DNA from: Poindextera sp035295705
Lineage (GTDB): Bacteria; Pseudomonadota; Alphaproteobacteria; Caulobacterales; Caulobacteraceae
Direction of reading: 5' to 3'
Length of the DNA: 9,978 nucleotides
NCBI GenBank assembly: GCA_035295705.1
Contig: DATGIN010000181.1
Location: 1 to 9,978 of the forward strand
Part shown: piece after piece, positions 1 to 6,552 of the stretch
How the letters are laid out: each line of letters opens with the position of its first letter
Numbering within the stretch: position 1 is the first letter of the stretch
The notes under the pieces: generated by a model
The model's database searches: none
Told to the model about the DNA's origin: nothing
What the model saw: the letters and a program-made list of their open reading frames with translations, nothing else
Made by a program: the position numbers and the translations under genes

Positions 1-1055
1 TGCTTGCCGCGCCCGCCGAGCGCTCTGACCGCGCTGGGCGCACAGCCCGCGCGCAGTTCGAAACGGCCGTCCCACACCGTCGGCGCCGCGGCCGGCAGGA
101 GCGCCTCGGCAAGGCCGCCGCGCGCGGCTTCGCCGGCCTCGCGCACCACCAGGATCGTGTTCGCGCGCGCTTGGAGCCGCGCGCCGGCGAGCGTCGCGGT
201 GACGTCGCCGCCGGCCTCGAGGCGCTCGAGCAGGCGCGCGAGCGAGCGGCGGCGCGGCGGGCGCTCGCCGCCCCCGGTCGAAAGCATCGCCGCCGCCAGA
301 ACCTTCTCCGCCGCCGGCCGCGGGGCTGCCAGCAGGCTGCGGCGGTCGAGGCGGATGGCGCCCCAGGCGTCGGCGGCGGCGGCGAGCGCGAGCCGGGCCG
401 CGCCGGCGCAATCGGCGTCAGGCGCGGGCGCCGGCCGTGTCGGGTCGAGCGCCGTCCGCGCGCGCGCCCGAGGGCTGCGGCGGTCGGCGTTGGCGGGATC
501 GTCGATCCACCTCCAGCCGGCGGCCCGCAAGGCGGCGCGGATGTCGGCCCGCCGCGCGCGCAGCAACGGGCGGAACAGCATCATCCCGCGGCCCTCCGGC
601 CAGACCGGCGACGGCCGCCAGACGCCGAGCGCCCCCAGCGTCGAGCCTTCGCTGCGCATCAGCGCCGCTTCGGCGAGGTCGTCCGCCGTGTGGCCGAACA
701 CCACGACGCTCGCCCCCGCCGCACGCGCCGCTTCGGCGATCATCGCGTGGCGGCCGCGCCGCGCCGCCGCCGCCAGGCCCCGGCTCGGCTTTGCATCGTC
801 CCAGGTCAGTGCGCGGAATTGGGCCCCGAGCCGCTCGGCGGCCTCGGCGGCGAAGTCGCGCCAGGCGCCGCTCTTCGGCTGCAGACGGTGGTCGACATGG
901 AGCGCCAGCACGGGCCGGCCGCAGGCATTCGCCCACGCCGCGCTGGCGATCAGCGCGGCTAGCGAGTCCCCGCCGCCGGAGAAAGCGACCGCCAGCGGCT
1001 GGCTGAGCGTCGCGTCCAGGCGCTGGTCGAACCGCTCGAGGTTCAGGCCCCGCAC
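1..1055 (-). CDS. tilS: tRNA(Ile)-lysidine synthetase TilS, 3' end cut by the window edge
   Basis: TilS uses ATP and lysine to convert the wobble cytidine of the AUA-decoding tRNA-Ile to lysidine in the cytoplasm; it is normally essential. The reverse frame is open from 1055 to the left edge (351 codons, no stop). It shows the PP-loop ATPase motif SGGGDS at residues 26-31, then LHVDHRLQ at about 52-59. Further on are FGHTADDLAEA, LFRPLL and a WIDDPANAD stretch, all in the order expected for TilS. The visible part ends in the C-terminal region (WDGRFEL), so perhaps 50-100 residues are missing. There is no ATG before the PP-loop. The best start is the GTG at 1055, which overlaps the last 13 bases of cpoB with a weak AGGG a few bases upstream, so tilS looks translationally coupled to the tol-pal genes. 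Identity is near certain; the exact start is less so. From family knowledge, ftsH often follows in alphaproteobacteria, but that lies outside the window. Confidence 0.93.
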   Translation of the reverse strand, partial: MRGLNLERFDQRLDATLSQPLAVAFSGGGDSLAALIASAAWANACGRPVLALHVDHRLQPKSGAWRDFAAEAAERLGAQFRALTWDDAKPSRGLAAAARRGRHAMIAEAARAAGASVVVFGHTADDLAEAALMRSEGSTLGALGVWRPSPVWPEGRGMMLFRPLLRARRADIRAALRAAGWRWIDDPANADRRSPRARARTALDPTRPAPAPDADCAGAARLALAAAADAWGAIRLDRRSLLAAPRPAAEKVLAAAMLSTGGGERPPRRRSLARLLERLEAGGDVTATLAGARLQARANTILVVREAGEAARGGLAEALLPAAAPTVWDGRFELRAGCAPSAVRALGGRGK

Positions 1056-1915
1056 TTGGCCCTGATCCGCGCAGCGTCCGCGCGTGTCTTGGCGGGTCCT
1101 GCGCCCTTGGCGTAATGGCGGTCGAACTCGGCGAGCGCCGCGCAGGCGTCGCTCGACCGGTGCAGCTCGATCAGCGCCAGCGCCAGTTTGACCGTGGCGT
1201 CCGGCGCCCAGGACGTCTGCGGCCAGCCCTTCGTGGCGCCGATGTAGGCGGCGGCGGCCCCGGCGTAGTCCTCCTGCACGTACTTGGTCTCGCCCAGCCA
1301 ATAGCGGGCCTCGGCCGCCTGCCGCGTCGCGCCGTACTGGTCGACATAGGCCTGGAACGCCGCCTGGGCGGCCGGATAGTCCCCGTTCAGAAGCAGCTGC
1401 CGCGCGTGCGCATAGGCAGCCTTGGGGTCGCCGGCGTCGGCGGCCGGCGGCGGGCCAGCCTCCGGCGCCGCCCCTGTCTCGCCCGCGGCCGGCTGCGCGG
1501 CCGGCGGGGGCGCCTGCAACGCCGCGACCGCCTTCTCGAGCTTGTCGACCCGATCGCCCAGCGCCTGGACCAGCGAGCGCTGGTCCGCCGCGTCCTTGCG
1601 CGCCATGTCGAGCTGGTGCGTGACGTCGTCGACCTGCCGGTTCAGGCCCTGCAGCGACTGCTCCATGTCGTCGACGCGGCTGGACAGCGCCGTGACCATC
1701 GGATCGGGCCCGGATTCCTTGATCTCGATCGGCTTGCCGGTCGCGCGCGCCTGCAGGACGATCTCGCGCACCTCCTGCAGCTGCCTCTCCAGCCGGTCGA
1801 TGCGATCCCGCAGGCCCTGTTCGGGGCCGCGCTCGTCCTGGGCCAGCGTCGCCGAGAAGGGCGCGGCGGCGAGCGCCGCGGTCATCGAGACGAGCAACAA
1901 GCTGCGCAGGATCAT
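1043..1915 (-). CDS. cpoB: Tol-Pal system periplasmic protein CpoB (YbgF)
   Basis: CpoB is a periplasmic partner of TolA that coordinates peptidoglycan synthesis with Tol-driven outer-membrane constriction at division. The 290-residue product starts at the ATG at 1915, with a GAGAGGG sequence 9 bases upstream. It has a signal peptide (hydrophobic core about 4-24, likely cleavage after A25 in ATLA|QDE). Two coiled-coil heptad stretches follow at about 33-57 and 75-134, as in the trimerising N-terminal part of this family. A Pro/Ala linker (about 135-162) leads to a C-terminal TPR-like region (about 163-288; KAAYAHARQLLLNGDYPAAQAAFQAYV, then EARYWLGETKYVQEDYAGA split over two helices). Two cysteines, C258 and C288, could form a disulfide that staples the C-terminus. 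The open frame extends upstream to 2083, but that extension lies over pal, is Arg-rich and lacks an export signal, so it is not used. The gene begins 55 bases after pal and its stop overlaps tilS. Confidence 0.93.
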   Translation of the reverse strand: MILRSLLLVSMTAALAAAPFSATLAQDERGPEQGLRDRIDRLERQLQEVREIVLQARATGKPIEIKESGPDPMVTALSSRVDDMEQSLQGLNRQVDDVTHQLDMARKDAADQRSLVQALGDRVDKLEKAVAALQAPPPAAQPAAGETGAAPEAGPPPAADAGDPKAAYAHARQLLLNGDYPAAQAAFQAYVDQYGATRQAAEARYWLGETKYVQEDYAGAAAAYIGATKGWPQTSWAPDATVKLALALIELHRSSDACAALAEFDRHYAKGAGPAKTRADAARIRAKCGA

Positions 1916-1970
1916 CGCGCGCGACCCTCTCACGAAAGCGTTGACCAAACTTTGGCGCCCTGCGGCCCCG

Positions 1971-2543
1971 CTAGTCCCCGGGGTTCGCGCCGGGCGCCCC
2001 GGCCACGATCTGCGTATGGGCGTTGCGGTTCTTCGACCACGCCGCCTCGTCGGAGCCCGGGTCGATCGGCCGCTCCTTGCCATAGGAGACGGTGGTGATG
2101 CGCCCGGCGTCGACGCCGTGGTTGATCAGGAACTCGCGCACCGCGTTCGCCCGCCGCGCGCCCAGACCGAAGTTGTACTCGCGGGTGCCGCGTTCGTCGC
2201 AATTGCCTTCGATGCGCACCTGCACGGCGGGATAGCGGCCGAGCCACTGCGCCTGACGGGTCAGGATGTCGACCGCGTCGGGGCGGATCGAATACTGATC
2301 GGTGTCGAAGTAGACCCGGTCGCCCGCGGCGATCACGAAGTCCTGCACCGAGCCGGGGATCGGGGCGCCCGGCGTCTCGGAGACAGGCCCCTGCTCCGGC
2401 GGCGTATAGGGGCCCGGGCCTGACGGCCCGTTGCCGGTCGGCCCCAGCGGAGCGGGCTTCGGGTGCGATTGGCAGGCTGCGATCGAGACCGCCAGCCCGG
2501 CGACCAGGACCAGTCGAACACCCCCCAAGACCGTCAACTTCAT
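1971..2543 (-). CDS. pal: Peptidoglycan-associated outer-membrane lipoprotein Pal
   Basis: Pal is anchored in the outer membrane by lipids and binds peptidoglycan non-covalently; TolB and the TolQRA motor move it to the division site. The 190-residue protein has a lipoprotein signal peptide with lipobox IAAC, giving C24 as the lipidated residue. A Pro/Gly-rich tether follows (about 25-66), then an OmpA-like domain (about 68-180). That domain contains the typical YFDTDQYSI start and the peptidoglycan-binding signature DERGTREYN...LGARRA at about 116-132, then SYGKERP and NRNAHTQIV. Length is normal for Pal. A second cysteine, C115, sits just before DERGT (NCDERGT), where E. coli has Ala. The start is firm: ATG at 2543 is preceded by AAGGAG with a 7-base spacer. 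The gene lies 112 bases after tolB and 55 before cpoB, a looser arrangement than the rest of the operon. Confidence 0.97.
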   Translation of the reverse strand: MKLTVLGGVRLVLVAGLAVSIAACQSHPKPAPLGPTGNGPSGPGPYTPPEQGPVSETPGAPIPGSVQDFVIAAGDRVYFDTDQYSIRPDAVDILTRQAQWLGRYPAVQVRIEGNCDERGTREYNFGLGARRANAVREFLINHGVDAGRITTVSYGKERPIDPGSDEAAWSKNRNAHTQIVAGAPGANPGD

Positions 2544-2550
2544 CTGCTTT

Positions 2551-2556
2551 CTCCTT
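2551..2556 (-). promoter_or_regulatory. Strong ribosome binding site of pal
   Basis: AAGGAG on the minus strand with a 7-base spacer to the pal ATG. It is the best Shine-Dalgarno sequence I see in the tol part of the window. It fixes the pal start and fits the high copy number known for Pal. Confidence 0.8.
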
Positions 2557-2612
2557 GCAGCGCAGCCCTGGCGAGCGCCGATAGTGGCGCCACGGCTTTA
2601 CGCTGTCTCGAC

Positions 2613-2640
2613 AAAATCCCGCGCCGCGGACACGGGCGCG
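2613..2640 (-). terminator. Weak intrinsic terminator or attenuator between tolB and pal
   Basis: On the minus strand a 6-bp perfect GC stem (CGCGCC paired with GGCGCG, 9-base loop) begins about 15 bases after the tolB stop and is followed by GGATTTT. The shape suggests a partial terminator that would lower read-through into pal. The stem is short and the T-run has only four bases, so it may be inactive. No convincing sigma-70 promoter was found between it and pal; a 10-bp palindrome, GTGGCGCCAC, lies at 2584-2593. Confidence 0.3.
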
Positions 2641-2655
2641 ATGATGAGCGCGGCC

Positions 2656-3960
2656 TCACGGCAGCAACGGCGACCATGCCGGATCGGAGGCGCCGCCAGG
2701 GAAGGCGGCCGCCCGCGACACCTGGCCGGTCACGTCCACGGTCCATAAACGCGCCCCGCCGCCGGGCGTTTCGCGCGAGAACATGATGACCCGCCCGTTC
2801 GGCGCCCAGGTCGGGCCCTCGTCGAGGTAGCTGGTGGTCAGGATGCGCTCGGCCGAGCCATCGGGGTGCATGATCCCGATGTGGAAGGTCGAACCTGTCT
2901 GCTTCGTGAACGCCACCATGTCGCCGTTCGGCGACCAGACCGGGGTGGTGTAGCGGCCCTCCCCGAACGAGATCCGGTGCTGGTTCGACCCGTCGGCGTT
3001 CATGACGTAGAGCTGCGGACCGCCGGCGCGGTCGGAGTTGAACACGATCTTCGATCCGTCCGGCGAGAAGCTGGGCGAGGTGTCGACGGCGACGTCGAAC
3101 GTCAGCTGCCGCACCTGCCGCGAGCGCAGGTCCATGACGTAGATGTTGCTGGCGCCGTTCTTGACCATCGACAGCGCCACCTTGCTGCCGTCGGGAGAGA
3201 ACCGCGGGGCGAAGACGATCCCCTTGAACTGACCCAGCGTTTCCTCGCGCCCGGTCTGGATGTTGAACAGGTAGATCGCGGCCCCCGAATCCTTGAGGAC
3301 CATGAAGGTGATCTCCTGGTCGTTCGACGAGAACCTGGGGGTGAACACCTGGTAGGCGCCGTCCGTCAGGTAGCTCGGGTTGTAGCCATCCTGGTCCATG
3401 ATCGCGAGGCGGCGGATGCGCTTGGTCTTCGGCCCGCTCTCGGCCACGAACACGACGCGGGTGTCGAAGTATCCCTTCTCGCCGGTGAGCCGCGTGTAGA
3501 CCTCGTCGGCGATCTTGTGCGCGAGCCGGCGCCAGTTGTCGGGAGTCGACGAGTACTGGAAGGCGACCAGCTGCTTGTTGGCGAACACGTCCCAGAGGCG
3601 GAAATCGACGCGCATGCGCCCGTCGGGGTCGGTCGTCGCCTGGCCGTCCAGCAGCGCCTGGGCGTTGATCTGCTTCCACTGCGCGAACTGCGGCTGGACG
3701 TTCACGTCGAGCGACTTCTCCGGGAAGCTGGAACTGTCCAGCGGCCGAAAGAGGCCGGAGCCGGAGAGGTCTTCCTCGATCACCCTGGCGATCTCGGCGC
3801 CCTGCGCGCCGCCGAAGGCCGGAACCGCGATCGGCATCGGCTGCAGCACGCCCTGGTTCACATCGACGCTGACGTCGGCAGACGCCGGGCGCGCGGGCAG
3901 GAACAGCGCCGCCGCCATGAGAATGAACAGAGCCGCGCCCCACGGCTTGCGAACGGTCAT
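2656..3960 (-). CDS. tolB: Tol-Pal system protein TolB
   Basis: TolB is a soluble periplasmic protein that binds Pal through its beta-propeller and TolA through its N-terminus, controlling when Pal is free to bind peptidoglycan. The 434-residue product has a Sec signal peptide (hydrophobic core about 9-22, likely cleavage after A28 in PASA|DV). The mature N-terminus, DVSVDVNQG, is where the TolA-binding TolB box lies in the family. The N-terminal alpha/beta domain runs to about residue 165. From about 175 a six-bladed propeller is marked by repeated blade motifs: FSPDGSKVAL (254-263), FSPDGSKIVF (298-307), WSPNGDMVAF (342-351) and WAPNGRVIMF (385-394). Length is typical. ATG at 3960 has GAGGG four bases upstream and lies 10 bases after the tolA stop, indicating one transcript with tolQRA. 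Confidence 0.97.
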   Translation of the reverse strand: MTVRKPWGAALFILMAAALFLPARPASADVSVDVNQGVLQPMPIAVPAFGGAQGAEIARVIEEDLSGSGLFRPLDSSSFPEKSLDVNVQPQFAQWKQINAQALLDGQATTDPDGRMRVDFRLWDVFANKQLVAFQYSSTPDNWRRLAHKIADEVYTRLTGEKGYFDTRVVFVAESGPKTKRIRRLAIMDQDGYNPSYLTDGAYQVFTPRFSSNDQEITFMVLKDSGAAIYLFNIQTGREETLGQFKGIVFAPRFSPDGSKVALSMVKNGASNIYVMDLRSRQVRQLTFDVAVDTSPSFSPDGSKIVFNSDRAGGPQLYVMNADGSNQHRISFGEGRYTTPVWSPNGDMVAFTKQTGSTFHIGIMHPDGSAERILTTSYLDEGPTWAPNGRVIMFSRETPGGGARLWTVDVTGQVSRAAAFPGGASDPAWSPLLP

Positions 3961-3970
3961 GCGTCCCTCA

Positions 3971-4828
3971 TCAGCTGGAACAGTGATGCTTCTGCGCGAA
4001 GGTCACGGTAACATTTTGACCATAAAGCGCCGCAAACTGCGGGTCGGCGAACGGATTGGCCATGTTGACGGCGCGGACGGCGCGCTCGGCCGCCACCTGC
4101 GCCGGAAGGCCCGCCCCGCCGGCGGCCGACGAGCCGGGTTCGCCGACCAGCTGGCCGTTCGACCCGATGCGGAAGCTGACCTTGATCAAGAGGTCGCCGA
4201 CCGGGACGCCGCAATTGGGGTTCCAAAGGTGCGCGAGCTCGCCCTGGAGCGCGCCCAGCGCCGCGGCGGCTTGCGGGCTGGCCGGCCCGGAGGCGAGCGT
4301 CGCCGCCACCCCTTGCGTCGAGCGCGCCTGCAGCGCCTGGTTTGGCCGCGGCGCGCCCTTCGAGGCCGACGACTGCCGCGCTCCCGACGGACGCTCTTGT
4401 CGGGCCAGGCTCTGGGCGAGCGCCTCCCAGTTCTCGTTCGGCTCTTCCTGCGGATGCGCCTTCGTCGGCGTCTGCGCGGCCTTGGCCGCCGGCGTTGGCG
4501 TTGCTTTCGGCGTGGGCGCCGGAACGGTCTTCGGCGTCGGAGTCGCCTTGTGCGCCGGGGCCGGCGGGGTCTGGTGCTCTTCCTGGGCGACCGGCTGCGG
4601 CGGCGCCTCCGGCGTCGGCTCTGGCGTGGCGGCGGGCGCCGGCTTCGGCGCCTGTACGGCCGGCGCCGGCGCCTGCAGATCGGCGGAGCTCACCAGCGTC
4701 ACGGGCACGACGTCGCCCGCGCGGAGCGTCTTCGCCCACGGCCAGGCGATCAGCGCCGAGAGGATGATGGCGGCGTGCAGCAGCGCCGAGGCGGCAAGCG
4801 CCGGGTAGCGGTCCGTGCGGCTGGGCAT
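3971..4828 (-). CDS. tolA: TolA-like energy-transducing protein with a proline-rich linker
   Basis: TolA spans from the inner membrane to TolB and Pal and transmits the proton-motive work of TolQR. The 285-residue product has one membrane anchor (about 9-31) containing the S14-x3-H18 pair typical of TolA/TonB anchors that dock on TolQ/ExbB. The next part (about 51-130) is Pro/Ala/Thr/Lys-rich with repeats such as KATPTP at 94-99 and 108-113. It resembles the stiff TonB linker more than the long Ala/Lys/Glu helix of E. coli TolA. A short region, NENWEALAQSLARQE (131-145), precedes a Ser/Arg-rich stretch. The C-terminal domain (about 186-285) carries HLWNPNCGVPVG and a VSFRIGSNGQLVG strand pair, as in TolA/TonB C-terminal domains. 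C206 and C283 are the only cysteines. The protein is shorter than E. coli TolA. Position between tolR and tolB makes the assignment secure even though sequence similarity in this family is low. The start lies 4 bases after the tolR stop. Confidence 0.92.
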   Translation of the reverse strand: MPSRTDRYPALAASALLHAAIILSALIAWPWAKTLRAGDVVPVTLVSSADLQAPAPAVQAPKPAPAATPEPTPEAPPQPVAQEEHQTPPAPAHKATPTPKTVPAPTPKATPTPAAKAAQTPTKAHPQEEPNENWEALAQSLARQERPSGARQSSASKGAPRPNQALQARSTQGVAATLASGPASPQAAAALGALQGELAHLWNPNCGVPVGDLLIKVSFRIGSNGQLVGEPGSSAAGGAGLPAQVAAERAVRAVNMANPFADPQFAALYGQNVTVTFAQKHHCSS

Positions 4829-4832
4829 CGCT

Positions 4833-5315
4833 TCAGGGCCCCGCCGTGTTGCCCGGCCCTTCGAGCCCGGAGGAGGGCCCGCCGGTGTCGGTGATCAGAC
4901 CGATCGAGGTGAAGCCTGACTGCTGCAGGCTGGCCATCACCTGCGCGACGATCGCATAGGGCGCGCGGCCGTCGGCCCGCACGTAGACGGGCTTGGAGAA
5001 TCCCGTGTCGGCCAGTGCGCGCATCTTCGGCGCAAGCGCGTTGAACGGCGTCTCGATCGCCTGCACGTAGATCGTGCCGTCGGCCTTGATGGTGATCGTC
5101 AGCGGCTGCGTCTGGTTCTGCATCGCCGCCGCCTCGGTCTTCGGCAGCTGCACCGAGACGCCGGCGGTCAGCAGCGGCGCCGAGATCATGAAGATGATGA
5201 GCAGCACCAGCATCACGTCGACCAGCGGCGTGACGTTGATCTCGGCCAGCGACCTGCGGCCCCGCCCGCGACGGCGCCCGCGGCGCTGGTCGGAGGAGTC
5301 GAGCGAGAGCGGCAT
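4833..5315 (-). CDS. tolR: Tol-Pal motor subunit TolR (ExbD/TolR family)
   Basis: TolR pairs with TolQ to form the proton channel of the Tol motor and binds peptidoglycan through its periplasmic domain. The 160-residue product starts with a very basic cytoplasmic tail (RRGRRRGRGRR at 11-21) and one membrane helix (about 28-48). The helix carries the family signature INVTPLVDVMLVLLIIFM; D33 is the expected proton-carrying residue, equivalent to D23 of E. coli TolR. A periplasmic ExbD-like domain follows (LTITIKADGTIYV, VYVRADGRAPYAIVAQVM), then a flexible Gly/Pro/Ser tail from about 143. Length is normal. The gene lies 9 bases after tolQ and 4 before tolA, so all three should be made from one message. 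The Shine-Dalgarno sequence is poor and lies close to the start (TGAGGCG before ATG), so coupling to tolQ translation is likely. Confidence 0.96.
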   Translation of the reverse strand: MPLSLDSSDQRRGRRRGRGRRSLAEINVTPLVDVMLVLLIIFMISAPLLTAGVSVQLPKTEAAAMQNQTQPLTITIKADGTIYVQAIETPFNALAPKMRALADTGFSKPVYVRADGRAPYAIVAQVMASLQQSGFTSIGLITDTGGPSSGLEGPGNTAGP

Positions 5316-5324
5316 CGCCTCAGC

Positions 5325-6032
5325 TCAGCTCTGCATGCGCTCGCCGAGGCGGCGGGAGACGGCGGCGGAAAGCTCGTCGGCGAAGCCTTCCAGGCGGTTG
5401 GTGAACTTGCCGGCGTCGGTGGTGAACTTGTTGTAGGCGATGTAGGCCGGGATGGCGGCGGCGAGCCCGATGGCGGTCGCCAGCAGCGCCTCGGCGATCG
5501 CCGGCGCCACCACCGCCAGGTTGGTGTTCTTCTGCACCGCGATCGACTGGAAGGCGTGCATGATGCCCCAGACGGTCCCGAACAGGCCCACGAACGGCGA
5601 GGCGGTGGCGACGATCGCCAGCGTTCCCAGCCCCTCCTCCACCCGCGCGCCCTCGCGGGCGATGATCGAATCGAGCGCCCGGTCGATCCGTTGCAGCAGG
5701 AGCGCCGTCGCCGTTTCGTTCGGCGCCTTGCCGCGCCCTTCGCGCCAATCGGAAAGGGCGGCCAGGAGCATGCGCGGCAGGGCGTGCCGCGGATTCTCGC
5801 CCGCCTGCGCCGCCACCTCCTCCAGCGAGCGGCCGGAGTCGACCTCGCGCTCGAACTGGTCCGCCTGGCGGTTCAGCGCCGCGAAGCGGAAGAGCTTGTC
5901 GATGATCACGGTCCAGGACCAGATCGAGGCCAGGAAGAGGCCGACCAGGACCAATTTCACCACCCAGTCGGCGCGCATGAAGACGGCGAAGAGGGAGAAG
6001 CTTTCCGGCGTGAGCGCGCTCTGTGCGTCCAT
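5325..6032 (-). CDS. tolQ: Tol-Pal motor subunit TolQ (ExbB/MotA family)
   Basis: TolQ is the inner-membrane channel ring subunit that, with TolR, converts proton flow into movement of TolA. The 235-residue product has the family's three membrane helices: about 23-45, 136-160 and 172-200. The loop after helix 1 is the large cytoplasmic domain (LFRFAALNRQADQFEREVDSG and on). Helix 2 reads SPFVGLFGTVWGIM, including T153, and helix 3 reads EALLATAIGLAAAIPA, including T186. These two threonines match the channel-lining T145 and T178 of E. coli TolQ. Length is typical. The ATG at 6032 is preserved in the expected family N-terminus, but no clear Shine-Dalgarno lies just upstream. It is separated from ybgC by 61 bases, in which I see only a 5-bp hairpin (CGCCC/GGGCG at 6065-6078) and no convincing promoter. 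Confidence 0.97.
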   Translation of the reverse strand: MDAQSALTPESFSLFAVFMRADWVVKLVLVGLFLASIWSWTVIIDKLFRFAALNRQADQFEREVDSGRSLEEVAAQAGENPRHALPRMLLAALSDWREGRGKAPNETATALLLQRIDRALDSIIAREGARVEEGLGTLAIVATASPFVGLFGTVWGIMHAFQSIAVQKNTNLAVVAPAIAEALLATAIGLAAAIPAYIAYNKFTTDAGKFTNRLEGFADELSAAVSRRLGERMQS

Positions 6033-6093
6033 GCGAAGCGATTTCGGCCCTTAGACCCGACTTGCGCCCACTAGGGCGGCCAGGGTGGTGAAA

Positions 6094-6552
6094 CTAAGGC
6101 GATTCACGCGAAAACCAGGGCCGTAGCGCGGCGACCAGCTCGGCTGGCGGACGCCGTACGCGACCCTCCGTGTTGATGCATACAACTTCGACGTCGGCGG
6201 CCGCGATCGGCGTCGCGCCGCGCCTGATCTGCTGGGCGACGTTCAGCCGAACGCCGCGCGCGTCGGTGAACTCGGTCGTGACCTCGAGCGCGTCGTCGAT
6301 GCGCGCCGGGCGGCGGAACTCGACCGTCATCTTGGTCACCGCGAACGCGGCCGGATCGTCGCGCGCCAGCAGGCTCGCGTGGTCGACCCCGGCCAGCCTG
6401 AGGAAGTCGGAGCGGCCGCGCTCGAAGAAGCGCAGGTAGTTGGCGTGGTAGACTACCCCGGTCAGGTCCGTGTCCTCGTAATAGACCCGCACCGGCAGGA
6501 CGTGCGTCTTGCCTTCGAAGCGGCCCGCCGACGGATCGCCGCCGCCGCTCAA
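6094..6552 (-). CDS. ybgC: Tol-Pal-associated acyl-CoA thioesterase YbgC (4HBT hotdog fold)
   Basis: YbgC is a cytoplasmic hotdog-fold acyl-CoA thioesterase encoded at the head of tol-pal operons; in E. coli it is linked to phospholipid-synthesis enzymes, and its role in Tol function is unclear. The 152-residue product shows the family's active-site block VYYEDTDLTGVVYHANYLRFFE (in two parts, about 24-33 and 34-44), with D27 as the expected catalytic acid and H36 nearby. Later come VEFRRPARIDDALEV and the strand region VRLNVAQQI. The start is TTG at 6552, overlapping the ruvB stop as TTGA. No in-frame ATG lies before the YYEDTD motif, and a GAGG sits 7 bases upstream, which supports the TTG. 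The internal GTG at residue 21 would cut too close to the active site. Length with the TTG start fits the family. Confidence 0.93.
   Translation of the reverse strand: MSGGGDPSAGRFEGKTHVLPVRVYYEDTDLTGVVYHANYLRFFERGRSDFLRLAGVDHASLLARDDPAAFAVTKMTVEFRRPARIDDALEVTTEFTDARGVRLNVAQQIRRGATPIAAADVEVVCINTEGRVRRPPAELVAALRPWFSRESP

Noticed and set aside
4..1065. Long forward open frame (353 codons) opposite tilS
   Set aside because: Arg/Ala/Ser-rich product with no domain; it is the antisense of a clear TilS reading frame and arises from the rarity of stop codons in GC-rich DNA.
2540..3943. Long reverse open frame (467 codons) over tolB
   Set aside because: Out-of-frame shadow of tolB; Arg-rich with no recognisable motif, while the tolB frame has a signal peptide and propeller repeats.
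4467..4560. Repeated short GGCGT-type units within tolA
   Set aside because: They encode the Thr/Pro/Ala repeats of the TolA linker and are explained by the protein; not a separate DNA repeat or CRISPR array.
6065..6078. Short hairpin (CGCCC/GGGCG) between ybgC and tolQ
   Set aside because: Only 5 bp with no T-run; such stems are common in DNA of this composition.
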